Of a stretch of 64,000 bases of DNA, positions 54,974 to 63,638 are shown piece by piece. The first letter of the stretch is position 1. Each line of letters opens with the position of its first letter. This DNA is from Acidimicrobiia bacterium (lineage in GTDB: Bacteria; Actinomycetota; Acidimicrobiia; Acidimicrobiales; Aldehydirespiratoraceae): positions 62,001 through 126,000 of the forward strand of contig JAJEHD010000010.1 in assembly GCA_022819505.1 (NCBI GenBank). The letters are read 5' to 3'. The position numbers were made by a program, and so were the translations under genes. The notes below the pieces were generated by a model. That model saw only the letters and a program-made list of their open reading frames with translations. It was not told where the DNA came from and made no database searches.

Positions 54974-55672
54974 TTGCCGTCGCCGCCGCTGGTGGTCGAA
55001 TTCGTAGGCGAGGTCTACGAGCTTCAGCCGGGACAGACGCTCGAGTTCGGCCGTGGCGCCGAGCTCGACATCGACGACAACCGCTATCTGCACCGCAAAC
55101 TGGGCCGGTTCGAGCACCAGGCGGGATTCTGGTTCCTGGTGAACATCGGACGCTCGCTGCACATCTCTATTCTCGACAACGAGACCCACTCCCAAGCGAC
55201 GGTGGCGCCCGGGCGCGAACTTGCTCTGACATTCGAATCGGCGACGGTCCGCTTCCGTGCCGGCCGCTCAACATACGAACTGACAGTCCGAGGCGGCAGC
55301 CCGATCTCGCGCCAACCAGACAACTCCGATGAGACTTTCGACACGATAACAATGTCCAACATTCCCCTGACGCCTGACCAGCGCCTGTTGATCATCTCCC
55401 TTGCCGAGCCGACACTGCGAGATCCTGCCGGCGGCCTCAAGATCCCGCCGAGCCGGCAGGCAGCAGCCCGACTCGGTTGGCCAGTCACCAAGTTCAATCG
55501 CAAGTTGGACAACGTGTGCGACAAGCTCACGAAGGCCGGCATCGGCGGTCTTCACGGATCTCCGGGGGATCTGGCCACCAACCGTCGCAAGATCCTGGTG
55601 GAGTTGTCGATTCAGGGCGGCCTAGTCACTCCAGACGATCTCAAACTGATCGACGAACTAGTACGACAATAA
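54974..55672 (+). CDS. FHA-like domain protein with C-terminal helix-turn-helix-like region
   Basis: From the TTG at 54974 the protein has 232 residues. The first half (about 5-105) is an all-beta stretch with ELQPGQTLEFGRGAEL and FEHQAGFWFLVNIGRSLHISIL, like an FHA fold in which the phosphothreonine-binding residues are not conserved. The second half, from about 130, is helical: LTPDQRLLIISLAEPTLRD, then PPSRQAAARLGWPVTKFNRKLDNVCDKL, which resembles a winged-helix/sigma-like recognition segment. It may be a DNA-binding or scaffold protein of the FHA pathway. It is the last rightward gene of the signalling set. Function inferred only from fold and context. Confidence 0.6.
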   Translation: MPSPPLVVEFVGEVYELQPGQTLEFGRGAELDIDDNRYLHRKLGRFEHQAGFWFLVNIGRSLHISILDNETHSQATVAPGRELALTFESATVRFRAGRSTYELTVRGGSPISRQPDNSDETFDTITMSNIPLTPDQRLLIISLAEPTLRDPAGGLKIPPSRQAAARLGWPVTKFNRKLDNVCDKLTKAGIGGLHGSPGDLATNRRKILVELSIQGGLVTPDDLKLIDELVRQ

Positions 55673-55678
55673 CAAGAA

Positions 55679-55693
55679 GGCGGCTAGCCCGCC
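55679..55693. terminator. Hairpin between convergent genes
   Basis: GGCGG (55679-55683), loop CTAGC, CCGCC (55689-55693), 7 bases after the stop of the FHA-like/HTH gene and before the convergent hairpin-repeat gene. Short stem, no T-tract. Confidence 0.35.
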
Positions 55694-55718
55694 CGCAGCG
55701 CCATCCAACGTGCAGCCG

Positions 55719-56327
55719 CTATCTCGGATCCGCTGCTTCAATCGTTCTACGTTGGCGGACCAGGCGGATCGACAGGTCGATCATCACGATGAGTACGCTC
55801 ACGCCCAGACCAATCACCGCGAACCAGTACCGCCCAGTCACTACGGAGAGCAACAGGCCTACGACCAGGACATACGAAGCAGTGACCAATCCGCGCGCCG
55901 TACGTGGCCGTCGAGAATCTCTGTGACTTATTTCCGGTCCCTCTCGTCGCCGTCTGTCCCTGACACTCATCCAGATATACAAGATTGGACCCAGAACGAT
56001 GATAGCCAAGAACCAATACCGACCCGTGATCATCGCCATACCCAAGCCGCTAATCACCGGCAAACAAGCCACTACATCAGGCCGCGAACTCACGCCCGAC
56101 CTCTGATCTTGTCGTCGAGAATCTCTGTGACTTGTCTCCGATCCCTCTCGTCGCCGTCCGTCCCTGACATTCGTCCAGACATACAGGAGCGGACCCAGAA
56201 CGATGATGGCCAAGAACCAATACCGCCCTGTGATCATTACCATACCCACCGCCACAATCACCGGCAAACAAGCCCCTACAACAGGCCGCGAACTCACGCC
56301 GATCTCCGCCCAACTCGTCGTAGGCAA
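55719..56327 (-). CDS. Membrane protein made of three copies of the EccC transmembrane hairpin
   Basis: A 202-residue protein with three units of about 68, 68 and 54 residues. Units 1 and 2 each contain SRPxVxACLPVI, then MITGRYWFLAIIVLGP, then VRDxRRREG; unit 3 is diverged but keeps TGRYWF and a basic end. The same pattern occurs once in the neighbouring ATPase: SRRPLVASFIPILSAVGMAL, TKRYEFLAIIALAP, VRRRR (residues 222-268). So the gene appears built from duplicated copies of the EccC membrane hairpin, giving six helices without any ATPase. It may assemble with EccC in the membrane as an adaptor or channel part. Both the gene and its DNA repeat are AT-richer than the flanks. Confidence 0.7.
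   Translation of the reverse strand: MPTTSWAEIGVSSRPVVGACLPVIVAVGMVMITGRYWFLAIIVLGPLLYVWTNVRDGRRREGSETSHRDSRRQDQRSGVSSRPDVVACLPVISGLGMAMITGRYWFLAIIVLGPILYIWMSVRDRRRREGPEISHRDSRRPRTARGLVTASYVLVVGLLLSVVTGRYWFAVIGLGVSVLIVMIDLSIRLVRQRRTIEAADPR
55911..56300 (-). repeat. 204-bp direct repeat encoding the membrane hairpin
   Basis: Two copies, 55911-56096 and 56115-56300, are offset by exactly 204 bases (68 codons) and share long identical runs, for example TCGAGAATCTCTGTGACTT at their starts and AACTCACGCC at their ends. The offset preserves the reading frame. A third, weaker copy lies at about 55719-55890. Confidence 0.85.
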
Positions 56328-56376
56328 GAAGTGCCTCTAGCGCACATGATGGTGGCTCCTGACTCTGCTGTCTCGA

Positions 56377-59300
56377 TCATACAACGAGTGGCACCTGTGC
56401 TCCGTTGAGTTCGCCGGCCACCACCAACACCCCGCGTCCGGGGCGTGTATCGCGGAGAACCTCATCGCCGAGGCGGCGCACCCCGAATTGGGATGCGTCC
56501 AAGCCGCTCTTGGGGGCGAGCACGAGCGCACACCGCGCCGGAAGAACCCGCAACAGGTCGTTACGGCCGCTGAAGAACTCCGTCGGACCGGCCAATATCA
56601 CAGCTCGGTGACCGGGCCCTTCGAGCAATGCTCTGAGCCCGTCAACCTCGCCGGCCCACTTGTGGGCATCGTCGATGAAGAGCGCCACCGGCTTGGCTGA
56701 ATCGGCGTGGGAATCGAGTCCGTCAGCAGTGACGAGCGGCCCCGGGAAGTCTCCGTTGGCGACGGGCGACCGGCGCGACAACGGCAGCCCGAGCACATTC
56801 CAGCCGCTCTTGGCCATTAGGGTCGCGGCCGCTATCAGAGCGTTGCTCCGTCCGCTCTTGGCCGACCCGCAGACGACGAACGCGGGACCGTCCTCCTCGG
56901 CGTCAAGCCAAGAAAGCTCGCTGGTCTCGGTGTCTACGCAGAGCGCCACCGGTTGCTCGATACCACCGGTTGGCCTCGATGAGATTACCTGACGTACCGG
57001 CAAGGGCCACGGCAGCTCGCTCACTGCGAGGGGCAGCCGCGACGAACTCTTGGTCGGCTGCCATCGTTCAGAGAGGCGCTGGCGGAGCGCTCGTATGACG
57101 TCGGTGGCTGATGCCTCCGCACTCGAAGGAACGAGAGCGAACTGCATCAGGTGCTCGCTCGAGACATCTACAGCTCGCCCTAGCCCGTCCAGAGCTCCTT
57201 GCAAGGGGCGGGGCACGCCCAGAGCCGAATACTCCTGAGAGTCGGCGCATTCCAGCACGAAACGGTGGCCGATGGACGTGCCGATGCGGTGATGAGCCGC
57301 CGAGGAGGGTCCGGTCATCAGAACCCGGACGCCAGTGCCAACCGACTCGGACAGCAACCCCATCAACGGCGCCAGCAGCGGACTCGGCTGAGCCTCGCCG
57401 TGCAACAGAAGGCGATCGGCGCCATGCACAACGAGCACGATGTCGGGCATCCTGTCGTCAACCGAGGCATGCAACTCCCGCACGTTGGCCATTCCCAGAT
57501 CGGACAGGCGGGCTTTGCGCTTGCCGACTTCGGCCACTACATGCCGCAGAATGCGAAGCGCCAGCGGCTCATTGCGCTCAGCGACGCCACCGACGTGCGG
57601 CAACGCCTGCAATGAGGACAGACCTTGCCCGAGTTCGTCGATCACATAGAAGTGAAGCTCCTCAGGGCTTCGCCTTATGGCTCCGCTGAGCACGACCGCT
57701 CGCAACACCTCGCCCATCCGCGCCGCGGCACCACCCACGAGGAAGGTATGAGGCCCGTACGCCTCGAGCCCGATCGGCGACTGTCGTTGCCATTCAGGCT
57801 CATCGAGTAGGCCGATCGGCCAGACCTCTTGCACGTTGCGGAAATCGCCGATGCTGAGATCCCGGGGCAGGTCCTTGGGCCATGGGACCGCCGGCGTCGT
57901 CCAGCCGCTGCGCGCCGCCGCCGTGTTGATGACATCCACGATCGCGTACATGTCGGTGTCCTCCGCCGGGACGTCGACTATCGGCGCGTCCTGTGGTGCG
58001 TCGGCCACAGTAGGAAAGGGAACGATCCTCGCCTGGACCGCTGCGCTGACCACCTCTTTGCCGGGACGGGGCCCCGCCACCCTCGCCGCCTGGAACTCTG
58101 TCACGCGTCCGCCGTGCGAGCGCAGGAATGCACGCCCGATCCGTTCCTTGGGGATCGTCGCCGCCTCCGGCGAGTTCAACACGGCCTTGCTGTGGGCGTC
58201 CTCCTGGACCCGGAAGCAGATCCGCAGGCCCGCGTTGGCGGCGATCTGCGACGGCAGCTGGTTCTCGAAGTTCTGTGTGACCAGTAGCAGGTGCACGCCG
58301 AGTCCGCCGCCCACCCGAGTGACGCTCTCGAGTGACGACAGGTTCGCCTTCCCCGTCTCAGAACTCAAGAGCTCGCTGAACTCGTCGATGATCACAAGGA
58401 GCCGAGGTATCGGACGCAGCGACGGATTGGCCCGGCGGGCGGCGCGGTAAGCGTCGAAGTTCGGAGCACCGACTCCCTTGAACTCGTGCTGGCGCCGCTG
58501 CAGTTCGGCCTCTATGAGCCGCACGGTGCGAACGAAGGAATCCACGTTGTGGTTTGTGGAGAGATCGATGACATGGGGCAGCAGCGCGGACAGCTCATGA
58601 TCCACGCCTCCCTTGAAGTCTACGATCACGATCGAGAGGTCGTCGGGGTGGTTGGAGACCGCCAGCGACGTAATGAGCGACTTGAGGAACTCTGTCTTGC
58701 CCGACCTGGTCGTACCTCCGACGAGGCCGTGGGGCCCGTCGCGCATGATGTCGATCTCGGTTATCAAGTCGCCGAGTCCCCCCACCCGGATCCTGGAGGC
58801 GCCGCCGCGTGCCCACCGGTCGACGACTCGGTCGGCGCCCGCCGCGTCGGTCTCGGCATCGATGAGGTCGACTAGGCGGATGACCTCCGGACCGCCGCCC
58901 TGCTCCCGGGAGGAGCCCGCCGGACGGAGCGATGCCAGCGACCGGGCCGACGCGGCGAACGTCGAGACGGGCATCTCGAAGTTCCGGACCTTGTCCGCGT
59001 GCGGCTGGCTCTCGCTCACGAAGGACGCAACGTCGGCGAGAGTGCCTAGCGTCAACTGCGCTCTGGATCCTTCCGGCGTCACCCGCTCGTCGAGCACGAC
59101 CCCGACTACTCCCACCTCGGCGCCGTCAACGAGGAGGTCGGTGAGCTCCTCAGACTCGATCGCATCGACGCAGTCCGTCACCACGACGAAGACCGGCAGG
59201 GAGAATCCGCTGCGCTCCTCCGCGGCGCGTCGTTCGTTGATGATGGATCGCAGCATCGAGAAGGCCGCGGCCCGACTCGTCGGGGTGGCGAACAGGCTGT

Positions 59301-60618
59301 TCTGGGAGTCTGCGATGTAGGTGTGGGGAAGCCATCGAAGGTCGTTCCATTCCCCGCTGACGTCTTTGTCGCTGTCGGTTATGAGCCACAGCTTCACGTC
59401 GTTGGGTGAATGCGATGTGGCCAGGTCCAGAAGCATCGCTCTCGCCAGCGCTCGGGCCCGTCCCAGGTCTCCCAGCACGGCCACCGGGCCTTGCTTCACC
59501 AGCGAATGCCGGAGGACGGCCGACCAGTGCGTGTCCAGCTCCAGCGGCGCATCATCGGAATTGCCCTCCACCTCCACATCCGAAGGGCAGCTATACAGGC
59601 CTATCGCGACTTCGCAGAAGTCGTCATCGTCGGCCGAGCGCTCCCAGAGCCTCTTATGACCCACCCTGGTCAACAGCGCCGCTATCCCGGCGGGGGCCGC
59701 GCTCCAGCGATCGCGATCTCGTTCTGCGGTACGCGCCCTTCGCAGGTCGCTCTTGAATCGCGCCAGCTTCGCTTCGTATTCTGCCCGCTCCTCCTCCATC
59801 TCGCGGTCCTGGATTCGCCGACGCCGCACGTTGTCGATCCCGTAGAAGATCGGCGCTAGAGCGATGATGGCCAAGAACTCATACCGTTTTGTGAGCAACG
59901 CCATGCCCACGGCACTGAGAATGGGGATGAAGGAGGCCACCAGCGGCCGCCGGCTCGCGTCGGACTTCTCCTGAGGAGGCGTCGGGTGTTTGAGTGTCCG
60001 GGGCAGCGGCTCCAGGGCATCCCGGAATCGCCGCTGGAACGGCGATGTTGCCCCAATCTTGTCCGGCGGCGGTGAGATGTCAGTCGGTGCGACGTGAATC
60101 ACGCCGAAGGTGGAGGTTCCAGCCGCGATGTAGGAGCCATCGGCCGCCAGCGCCTCCCCATTGACGGCGGCCCCCTCGAGGATGGTGCCGTTCCTGCTTC
60201 CCCGGTCTTCGATCATCACCTTTCCGTCGGACGCTCTCACCCGGAAGTGAGCTCCTGACAGCGCACGATCCCTGACCTGGAGAGCGTTGCTCTTGCCTCG
60301 CCCCACAGAGGTCCACTCTGAACCGATGGCCACCCAGGCACCGGTGTCAGGTCCGGCAACCGCGACGAGATACCACCCGTCACCGGGAGCGGCGATCGGG
60401 TGTTGAGTGGAGATGCATGAACCATGACGCAGCGGACTGTGCTCCAGGCATGTCTGTCCGTCGACACACCGCCCGTCCATGAGGAGACCCGGTTGACCGA
60501 ACCCTCGGCCGGCTAGCTCGGTCCAGAACTCCGAGACCGTCGCCTCTTCGGTCGCGTCGACGACAAGATCATGCGACGTGTCGTCGTGGTGCTGAACGGA
60601 GATGCGCCAGCTGATCAA
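56377..60618 (-). CDS. EccC-type FtsK/SpoIIIE ATPase of an ESX/T7SS-like system, with N-terminal FHA domain
   Basis: A 1413-residue motor of type VII secretion. An FHA domain at about 95-175 (SVGRGK 105-110, SGAHFRV 121-127, RNGT 142-145) precedes two helices (about 227-243 and 248-262). ATPase domain 1 (about 600-800) is intact: Walker A GGTTRSGKT at 634-642 (K641), Walker B VIIDEFSE near 740-748, with the VTQNFENQLPS sensor stretch. Domains 2 (VGGAAARMGE near 960) and 3 (CGSAKSGRSN near 1250; LFIDDAHKW) have degenerate P-loops, as is usual for the substrate-binding rings of EccC. An FHA fused to the motor recalls Firmicute EssC. The TTG start overlaps the 43-codon gene by 4 bases. Confidence 0.92.
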   Translation of the reverse strand: MISWRISVQHHDDTSHDLVVDATEEATVSEFWTELAGRGFGQPGLLMDGRCVDGQTCLEHSPLRHGSCISTQHPIAAPGDGWYLVAVAGPDTGAWVAIGSEWTSVGRGKSNALQVRDRALSGAHFRVRASDGKVMIEDRGSRNGTILEGAAVNGEALAADGSYIAAGTSTFGVIHVAPTDISPPPDKIGATSPFQRRFRDALEPLPRTLKHPTPPQEKSDASRRPLVASFIPILSAVGMALLTKRYEFLAIIALAPIFYGIDNVRRRRIQDREMEEERAEYEAKLARFKSDLRRARTAERDRDRWSAAPAGIAALLTRVGHKRLWERSADDDDFCEVAIGLYSCPSDVEVEGNSDDAPLELDTHWSAVLRHSLVKQGPVAVLGDLGRARALARAMLLDLATSHSPNDVKLWLITDSDKDVSGEWNDLRWLPHTYIADSQNSLFATPTSRAAAFSMLRSIINERRAAEERSGFSLPVFVVVTDCVDAIESEELTDLLVDGAEVGVVGVVLDERVTPEGSRAQLTLGTLADVASFVSESQPHADKVRNFEMPVSTFAASARSLASLRPAGSSREQGGGPEVIRLVDLIDAETDAAGADRVVDRWARGGASRIRVGGLGDLITEIDIMRDGPHGLVGGTTRSGKTEFLKSLITSLAVSNHPDDLSIVIVDFKGGVDHELSALLPHVIDLSTNHNVDSFVRTVRLIEAELQRRQHEFKGVGAPNFDAYRAARRANPSLRPIPRLLVIIDEFSELLSSETGKANLSSLESVTRVGGGLGVHLLLVTQNFENQLPSQIAANAGLRICFRVQEDAHSKAVLNSPEAATIPKERIGRAFLRSHGGRVTEFQAARVAGPRPGKEVVSAAVQARIVPFPTVADAPQDAPIVDVPAEDTDMYAIVDVINTAAARSGWTTPAVPWPKDLPRDLSIGDFRNVQEVWPIGLLDEPEWQRQSPIGLEAYGPHTFLVGGAAARMGEVLRAVVLSGAIRRSPEELHFYVIDELGQGLSSLQALPHVGGVAERNEPLALRILRHVVAEVGKRKARLSDLGMANVRELHASVDDRMPDIVLVVHGADRLLLHGEAQPSPLLAPLMGLLSESVGTGVRVLMTGPSSAAHHRIGTSIGHRFVLECADSQEYSALGVPRPLQGALDGLGRAVDVSSEHLMQFALVPSSAEASATDVIRALRQRLSERWQPTKSSSRLPLAVSELPWPLPVRQVISSRPTGGIEQPVALCVDTETSELSWLDAEEDGPAFVVCGSAKSGRSNALIAAATLMAKSGWNVLGLPLSRRSPVANGDFPGPLVTADGLDSHADSAKPVALFIDDAHKWAGEVDGLRALLEGPGHRAVILAGPTEFFSGRNDLLRVLPARCALVLAPKSGLDASQFGVRRLGDEVLRDTRPGRGVLVVAGELNGAQVPLVV

Positions 60619-60746
60619 GACAGTTCTCCCCCTCCCGTCCCCACGAGCACCCGGCGCTTCGCGATCGCCTCCCTGTCGGCGCCTACCGCCATCATTCCCG
60701 AGGCAACGCCAATTGGGCTATTGAAGATGCTCCGCCGGTTGGTCAT
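60615..60746 (-). CDS. 43-residue microprotein in the T7SS operon
   Basis: ATG at 60746 overlaps the stop of the upstream FHA gene (ATGA) and the TGA at 60615 overlaps the TTG start of the EccC gene (TTGA). Such exact chaining at both ends is strong evidence of translation. The peptide starts MTNRRSIFNSPIGVASGMMA, continues with a charged stretch (ADREAIAKRRVL) and ends GTGGGELS. It has a weak amphipathic middle and no clear membrane helix or Cys. I know no family. Its position between an FHA protein and the motor suggests a small adaptor, regulator or stabiliser of EccC. It is too short for standard gene callers. Confidence 0.75.
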   Translation of the reverse strand: MTNRRSIFNSPIGVASGMMAVGADREAIAKRRVLVGTGGGELS

Positions 60747-61363
60747 CCCACATCACCCTCAAGCCGGTTGCTGCCGGATACTACGTCGGCGATGTGGACA
60801 CCGTCCGTAGTGAGGATCGTATCGCCAGGCTCGACCGGCGTAGGCGTTGCTCCAACTTCGACTTGGTCTCCACCTCGAACGATCACCGTGCCGTTTGTGG
60901 ATCCCAGATCGCTCACGCTGACGCCTCCCTCCGTCGGCATCAACGACATGTGTCGCCGCGATATGTGGGAGTTCGCGACGATGACCCCCGCCGGGCCCGG
61001 CTGCCGACCCAGTACAACGCCTCCCCGCGGCACCGACACCTCCTCGCCGGCGACGATGAGGCATATGTCCTCTGCCATCACGCCGGGGGCGCTGCGCCTG
61101 TTGTCCGGAGCGCTACTACTCGATTCCCTGATCCCGAGTATCGAGTCGGCGATATCGAGCGCGGCCTGTGACACAGTCGGGCCCGTGCGTACTGGTGGGT
61201 CGTCAGCCGCGGCCTGCGCCTGAGCATCCGACGATTCCTCTACCGGATCATCTACAGGAACTGATTCAGTGTCGCTGCCCGGGTCATCTCGCGCCGGTGA
61301 TCCGAGCGCTTCGCGGAGCTGGTTGATCAGATCCGCGTCATCGGATCGTCCACCATTGCTCAA
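60743..61363 (-). CDS. FHA-domain protein of the T7SS operon
   Basis: A 206-residue soluble protein. The first 95 residues are acidic and Ser/Asp-rich, with a short helix at about 64-80 (VSQAALDIADSILGIRE). The FHA domain spans about 98-195: VLGRQPG at 117-123, NSHISRRHMSL at 131-141, and SDLGSTNGTV at 151-160, so all phosphothreonine-binding residues (R120, S135, H138, N157) are present. It overlaps the microprotein gene at one end and the upstream unidentified gene at the other (ATGA each), within a tightly coupled operon. It probably binds a phosphorylated partner made by the adjacent kinase, as GarA- or Fha-type proteins do. Confidence 0.88.
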   Translation of the reverse strand: MSNGGRSDDADLINQLREALGSPARDDPGSDTESVPVDDPVEESSDAQAQAAADDPPVRTGPTVSQAALDIADSILGIRESSSSAPDNRRSAPGVMAEDICLIVAGEEVSVPRGGVVLGRQPGPAGVIVANSHISRRHMSLMPTEGGVSVSDLGSTNGTVIVRGGDQVEVGATPTPVEPGDTILTTDGVHIADVVSGSNRLEGDVG

Positions 61364-62148
61364 GTCGTCGTCACACCTGCCGCTTCCGCGGTTACGTCCG
61401 CTGCTTCATCCAGGAACGTCGGGTCCTCTGGATACAGGACCCGCAACGTGCCTGCAATCCGGTCGAAGAGCTCCGAGAACTGCCTGGCGTACTGGAAGTT
61501 GATAGTAGAGAACTGCATGACAATAACTGCGTCGCCATCGGCGACCGACACCAGGTATGTCTGTGTGAATAGCTTGTGCTCCTCACCGGGAGCCCTCGTG
61601 ATGGTCATGAGACGCACCAACTTGGCCGCATCCACATCACCGAGCTTGCACACCGTAGGCGGTTCGATCTCGGCATAGTGTGCTTGGCTATCGTCAGCGG
61701 GCACACCCTCCGAGAACGCCTTGACCATGACCTCGGCCATCAATGGGACATTCGTGCCCAGGTCGCTTCTTCTCAACGTCGATACCGCGACCCCAGCCAT
61801 CACGACAGTGGGATCTGCCTCGCCTCCATCACCGTCACTCGCAGCATCCGGTCTCGACTCGGCGCGGTCCACGGCGTCACCCGGCTCATCCTCTCCGCCA
61901 TTCTCGCCAGGCGGCCCCTCCACCGCCAGGTAGCTGCTGGCAAGAATCACCTGCTGTTGCTGCGCCAACCGATGGACCATCGCCCCCAGCAGCTCAACCT
62001 GCCGGACGTCGGATCGTTTGACCCCGTTCGATCGCAGTTGCAGCACTTGCTGAGCCAAGTGCCTTCGATAGCCCGTCGAATCCATCGGGATGTCGTTCCA
62101 TCCCGGCGGCAGGGCCAGCGCGATCGAGTCCGGCATAGTAGTGGTCAT
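61360..62148 (-). CDS. Unidentified soluble protein of the T7SS operon
   Basis: A 262-residue protein, no signal peptide or membrane helix. The first part (LPPGWNDIPMDSTGYRRHL and a helical stretch with KRSDVRQVELLGAMVHRLAQQQQ) is followed by an acidic low-complexity linker (about 77-112, GENGGEDEPGDAVDR), then an alpha/beta domain with YAEIEPPTVCKLGDVDAAKLVRL and FSTINFQYARQFSELFDRIAGTL. The C-terminal domain is reminiscent of PsbP/LpqN-like folds that occur in ESX loci, a weak impression only. The stop overlaps the FHA gene start by 4 bases, and the gene begins 1 base after the candidate substrate gene ends. No function assigned; a chaperone or EspG-like role is possible. Confidence 0.6.
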   Translation of the reverse strand: MTTTMPDSIALALPPGWNDIPMDSTGYRRHLAQQVLQLRSNGVKRSDVRQVELLGAMVHRLAQQQQVILASSYLAVEGPPGENGGEDEPGDAVDRAESRPDAASDGDGGEADPTVVMAGVAVSTLRRSDLGTNVPLMAEVMVKAFSEGVPADDSQAHYAEIEPPTVCKLGDVDAAKLVRLMTITRAPGEEHKLFTQTYLVSVADGDAVIVMQFSTINFQYARQFSELFDRIAGTLRVLYPEDPTFLDEAADVTAEAAGVTTT

Positions 62149-62149
62149 A

Positions 62150-63622
62150 TCATGTTCCCAACTCGCACGGAACCAACAGTGGGCTCAGTTCCTGTTCGAA
62201 GGCCTCATAGAAGTCCGCAAAAACGACTTCGGGCGGAGAGAAGTTGAAGTGAGAGTCTATGCTGATCTCAAAATTGGATAAATCCAGATCAAGATCCATT
62301 TCATACACGATGTCGGCGAGATTCTCAAAGGACAAATCACCAAAGTTCGTGTTGAGATCCATAACCATTCCATCGAACTTCCAGACATCAGGAGCGCTGA
62401 TGACACTGATACTGCCGGCAAACGATACCGGATCAATATCTGCCATAATCAGCGTGCCATCCCCGGTTGGCACGGCATCTACGTCAGGTAGCTCTATTAC
62501 ATAGGTGCCGAAAGACCCACTGTCATCAGATGGAACCGGAACTGTACACACTGTCCATCCATCCTCTGACGCTGTCCGCTCATCCTGTTCAGCACTGACA
62601 GCGGCACCCAAGTAGGATCCGGTAGTCAAACCCAGGCTAACTGCATCAAAGTAAATGCCAGCTCCCGGTATCAATCCCAGTAAGGACAGTACAAACCCTG
62701 CAATATCGAAAGCTAGTTCCGCAGCAGACAGGGCACCTCGTTCATACAATTCGAAGGATACGCGGAGCTTCTCGTACGAGAGACGTGCTGCAATGAGCCC
62801 AACAACAAAGGACGCGAGCGTACCAGCACCAAACGTAAAGAGACCTATGATATCCAATACGATGCTAACAGCTGTTAAGACTGCGATGAAAACGTCAAGT
62901 ATCGTACGAATGGCCTGAAGCCATTCTGTAGGTAGGTTCTCTAAGGCATACCCTATCGGATCCTTAAGAAACTCAATCGCCTCCGCTATAACGGATACGA
63001 ACTTTTCTAGCCAACTTGGATCGGCTAGTACGCCGACATCTACTCTCTTGAGTCGGGTTGCGGTTCGCTCGTTGAGTTGTTCTTCATCCTCAGCCAAACT
63101 CCGTAGTTCTTCTTCACTCTCCTCTACGTTGTCATTGGCACGATTCAACCGTGCCCTTGCAACCGCTTCATCGCCCTCAAGATCTTCCTTCCGGCATACA
63201 AGCCTGGTTCGCTCTGCATCGTCCAACGGTGGTGTGAACATGAGTTGACGTCGTACGCTACTGAGAGCACCGCTGACATCTTCATAGGCTCTGTCAGCAC
63301 GATGTTGTTCAGTCCATCTGGTCTCTGCTCGCGCGACTGCGCTGTCGGCTGCACGCTGGAGTTGAACAAGTTGAGTCTTGTGATCGCAGAATACACTCTC
63401 GACCTGATAGGCAATGTCTGGAACTTCACGCAGCGCTGGAGCCAGATCCGTCAGGCTCTTGCTGAACGCGTCGGCTGCGTCGCCTCGAAATTCCTGGCTC
63501 GTGCCCAGCGCGATAGAGCGCAGATCGGTCTCAAGGTCCTCTGTCCGCACCTTTATTGTGCAGAAGAGTTCCTCAAGGCGCTCGAACTCGCTAGGATTGC
63601 CGCGGATCGGATCTTTGGCCAT
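62150..63622 (-). CDS. Candidate T7SS-exported protein with WXG-like head, coiled coil and membrane hairpins
   Basis: A 490-residue protein. The head (about 5-60) matches the T7SS-signal domain of actinobacterial polymorphic toxins: a helix (GNPSEFERLEEL...DLETDLRSI), a turn FRGDAADAF at 45-53 in place of WxGxAADAF, and a second helix. A charged coiled coil spans about 85-190. Two hydrophobic blocks (about 240-283 and 303-347) form hairpins with LFTFGAGTLASFVVGLIAA. The last 140 residues are acidic, beta-rich and unrecognised. The gene is strikingly AT-rich for this genome. It is probably a substrate, and its membrane blocks make a pore-forming effector possible, but no immunity gene is recognised next to it. 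Confidence 0.65.
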   Translation of the reverse strand: MAKDPIRGNPSEFERLEELFCTIKVRTEDLETDLRSIALGTSQEFRGDAADAFSKSLTDLAPALREVPDIAYQVESVFCDHKTQLVQLQRAADSAVARAETRWTEQHRADRAYEDVSGALSSVRRQLMFTPPLDDAERTRLVCRKEDLEGDEAVARARLNRANDNVEESEEELRSLAEDEEQLNERTATRLKRVDVGVLADPSWLEKFVSVIAEAIEFLKDPIGYALENLPTEWLQAIRTILDVFIAVLTAVSIVLDIIGLFTFGAGTLASFVVGLIAARLSYEKLRVSFELYERGALSAAELAFDIAGFVLSLLGLIPGAGIYFDAVSLGLTTGSYLGAAVSAEQDERTASEDGWTVCTVPVPSDDSGSFGTYVIELPDVDAVPTGDGTLIMADIDPVSFAGSISVISAPDVWKFDGMVMDLNTNFGDLSFENLADIVYEMDLDLDLSNFEISIDSHFNFSPPEVVFADFYEAFEQELSPLLVPCELGT

Positions 63623-63638
63623 GCGAGGTCCTCATCAG

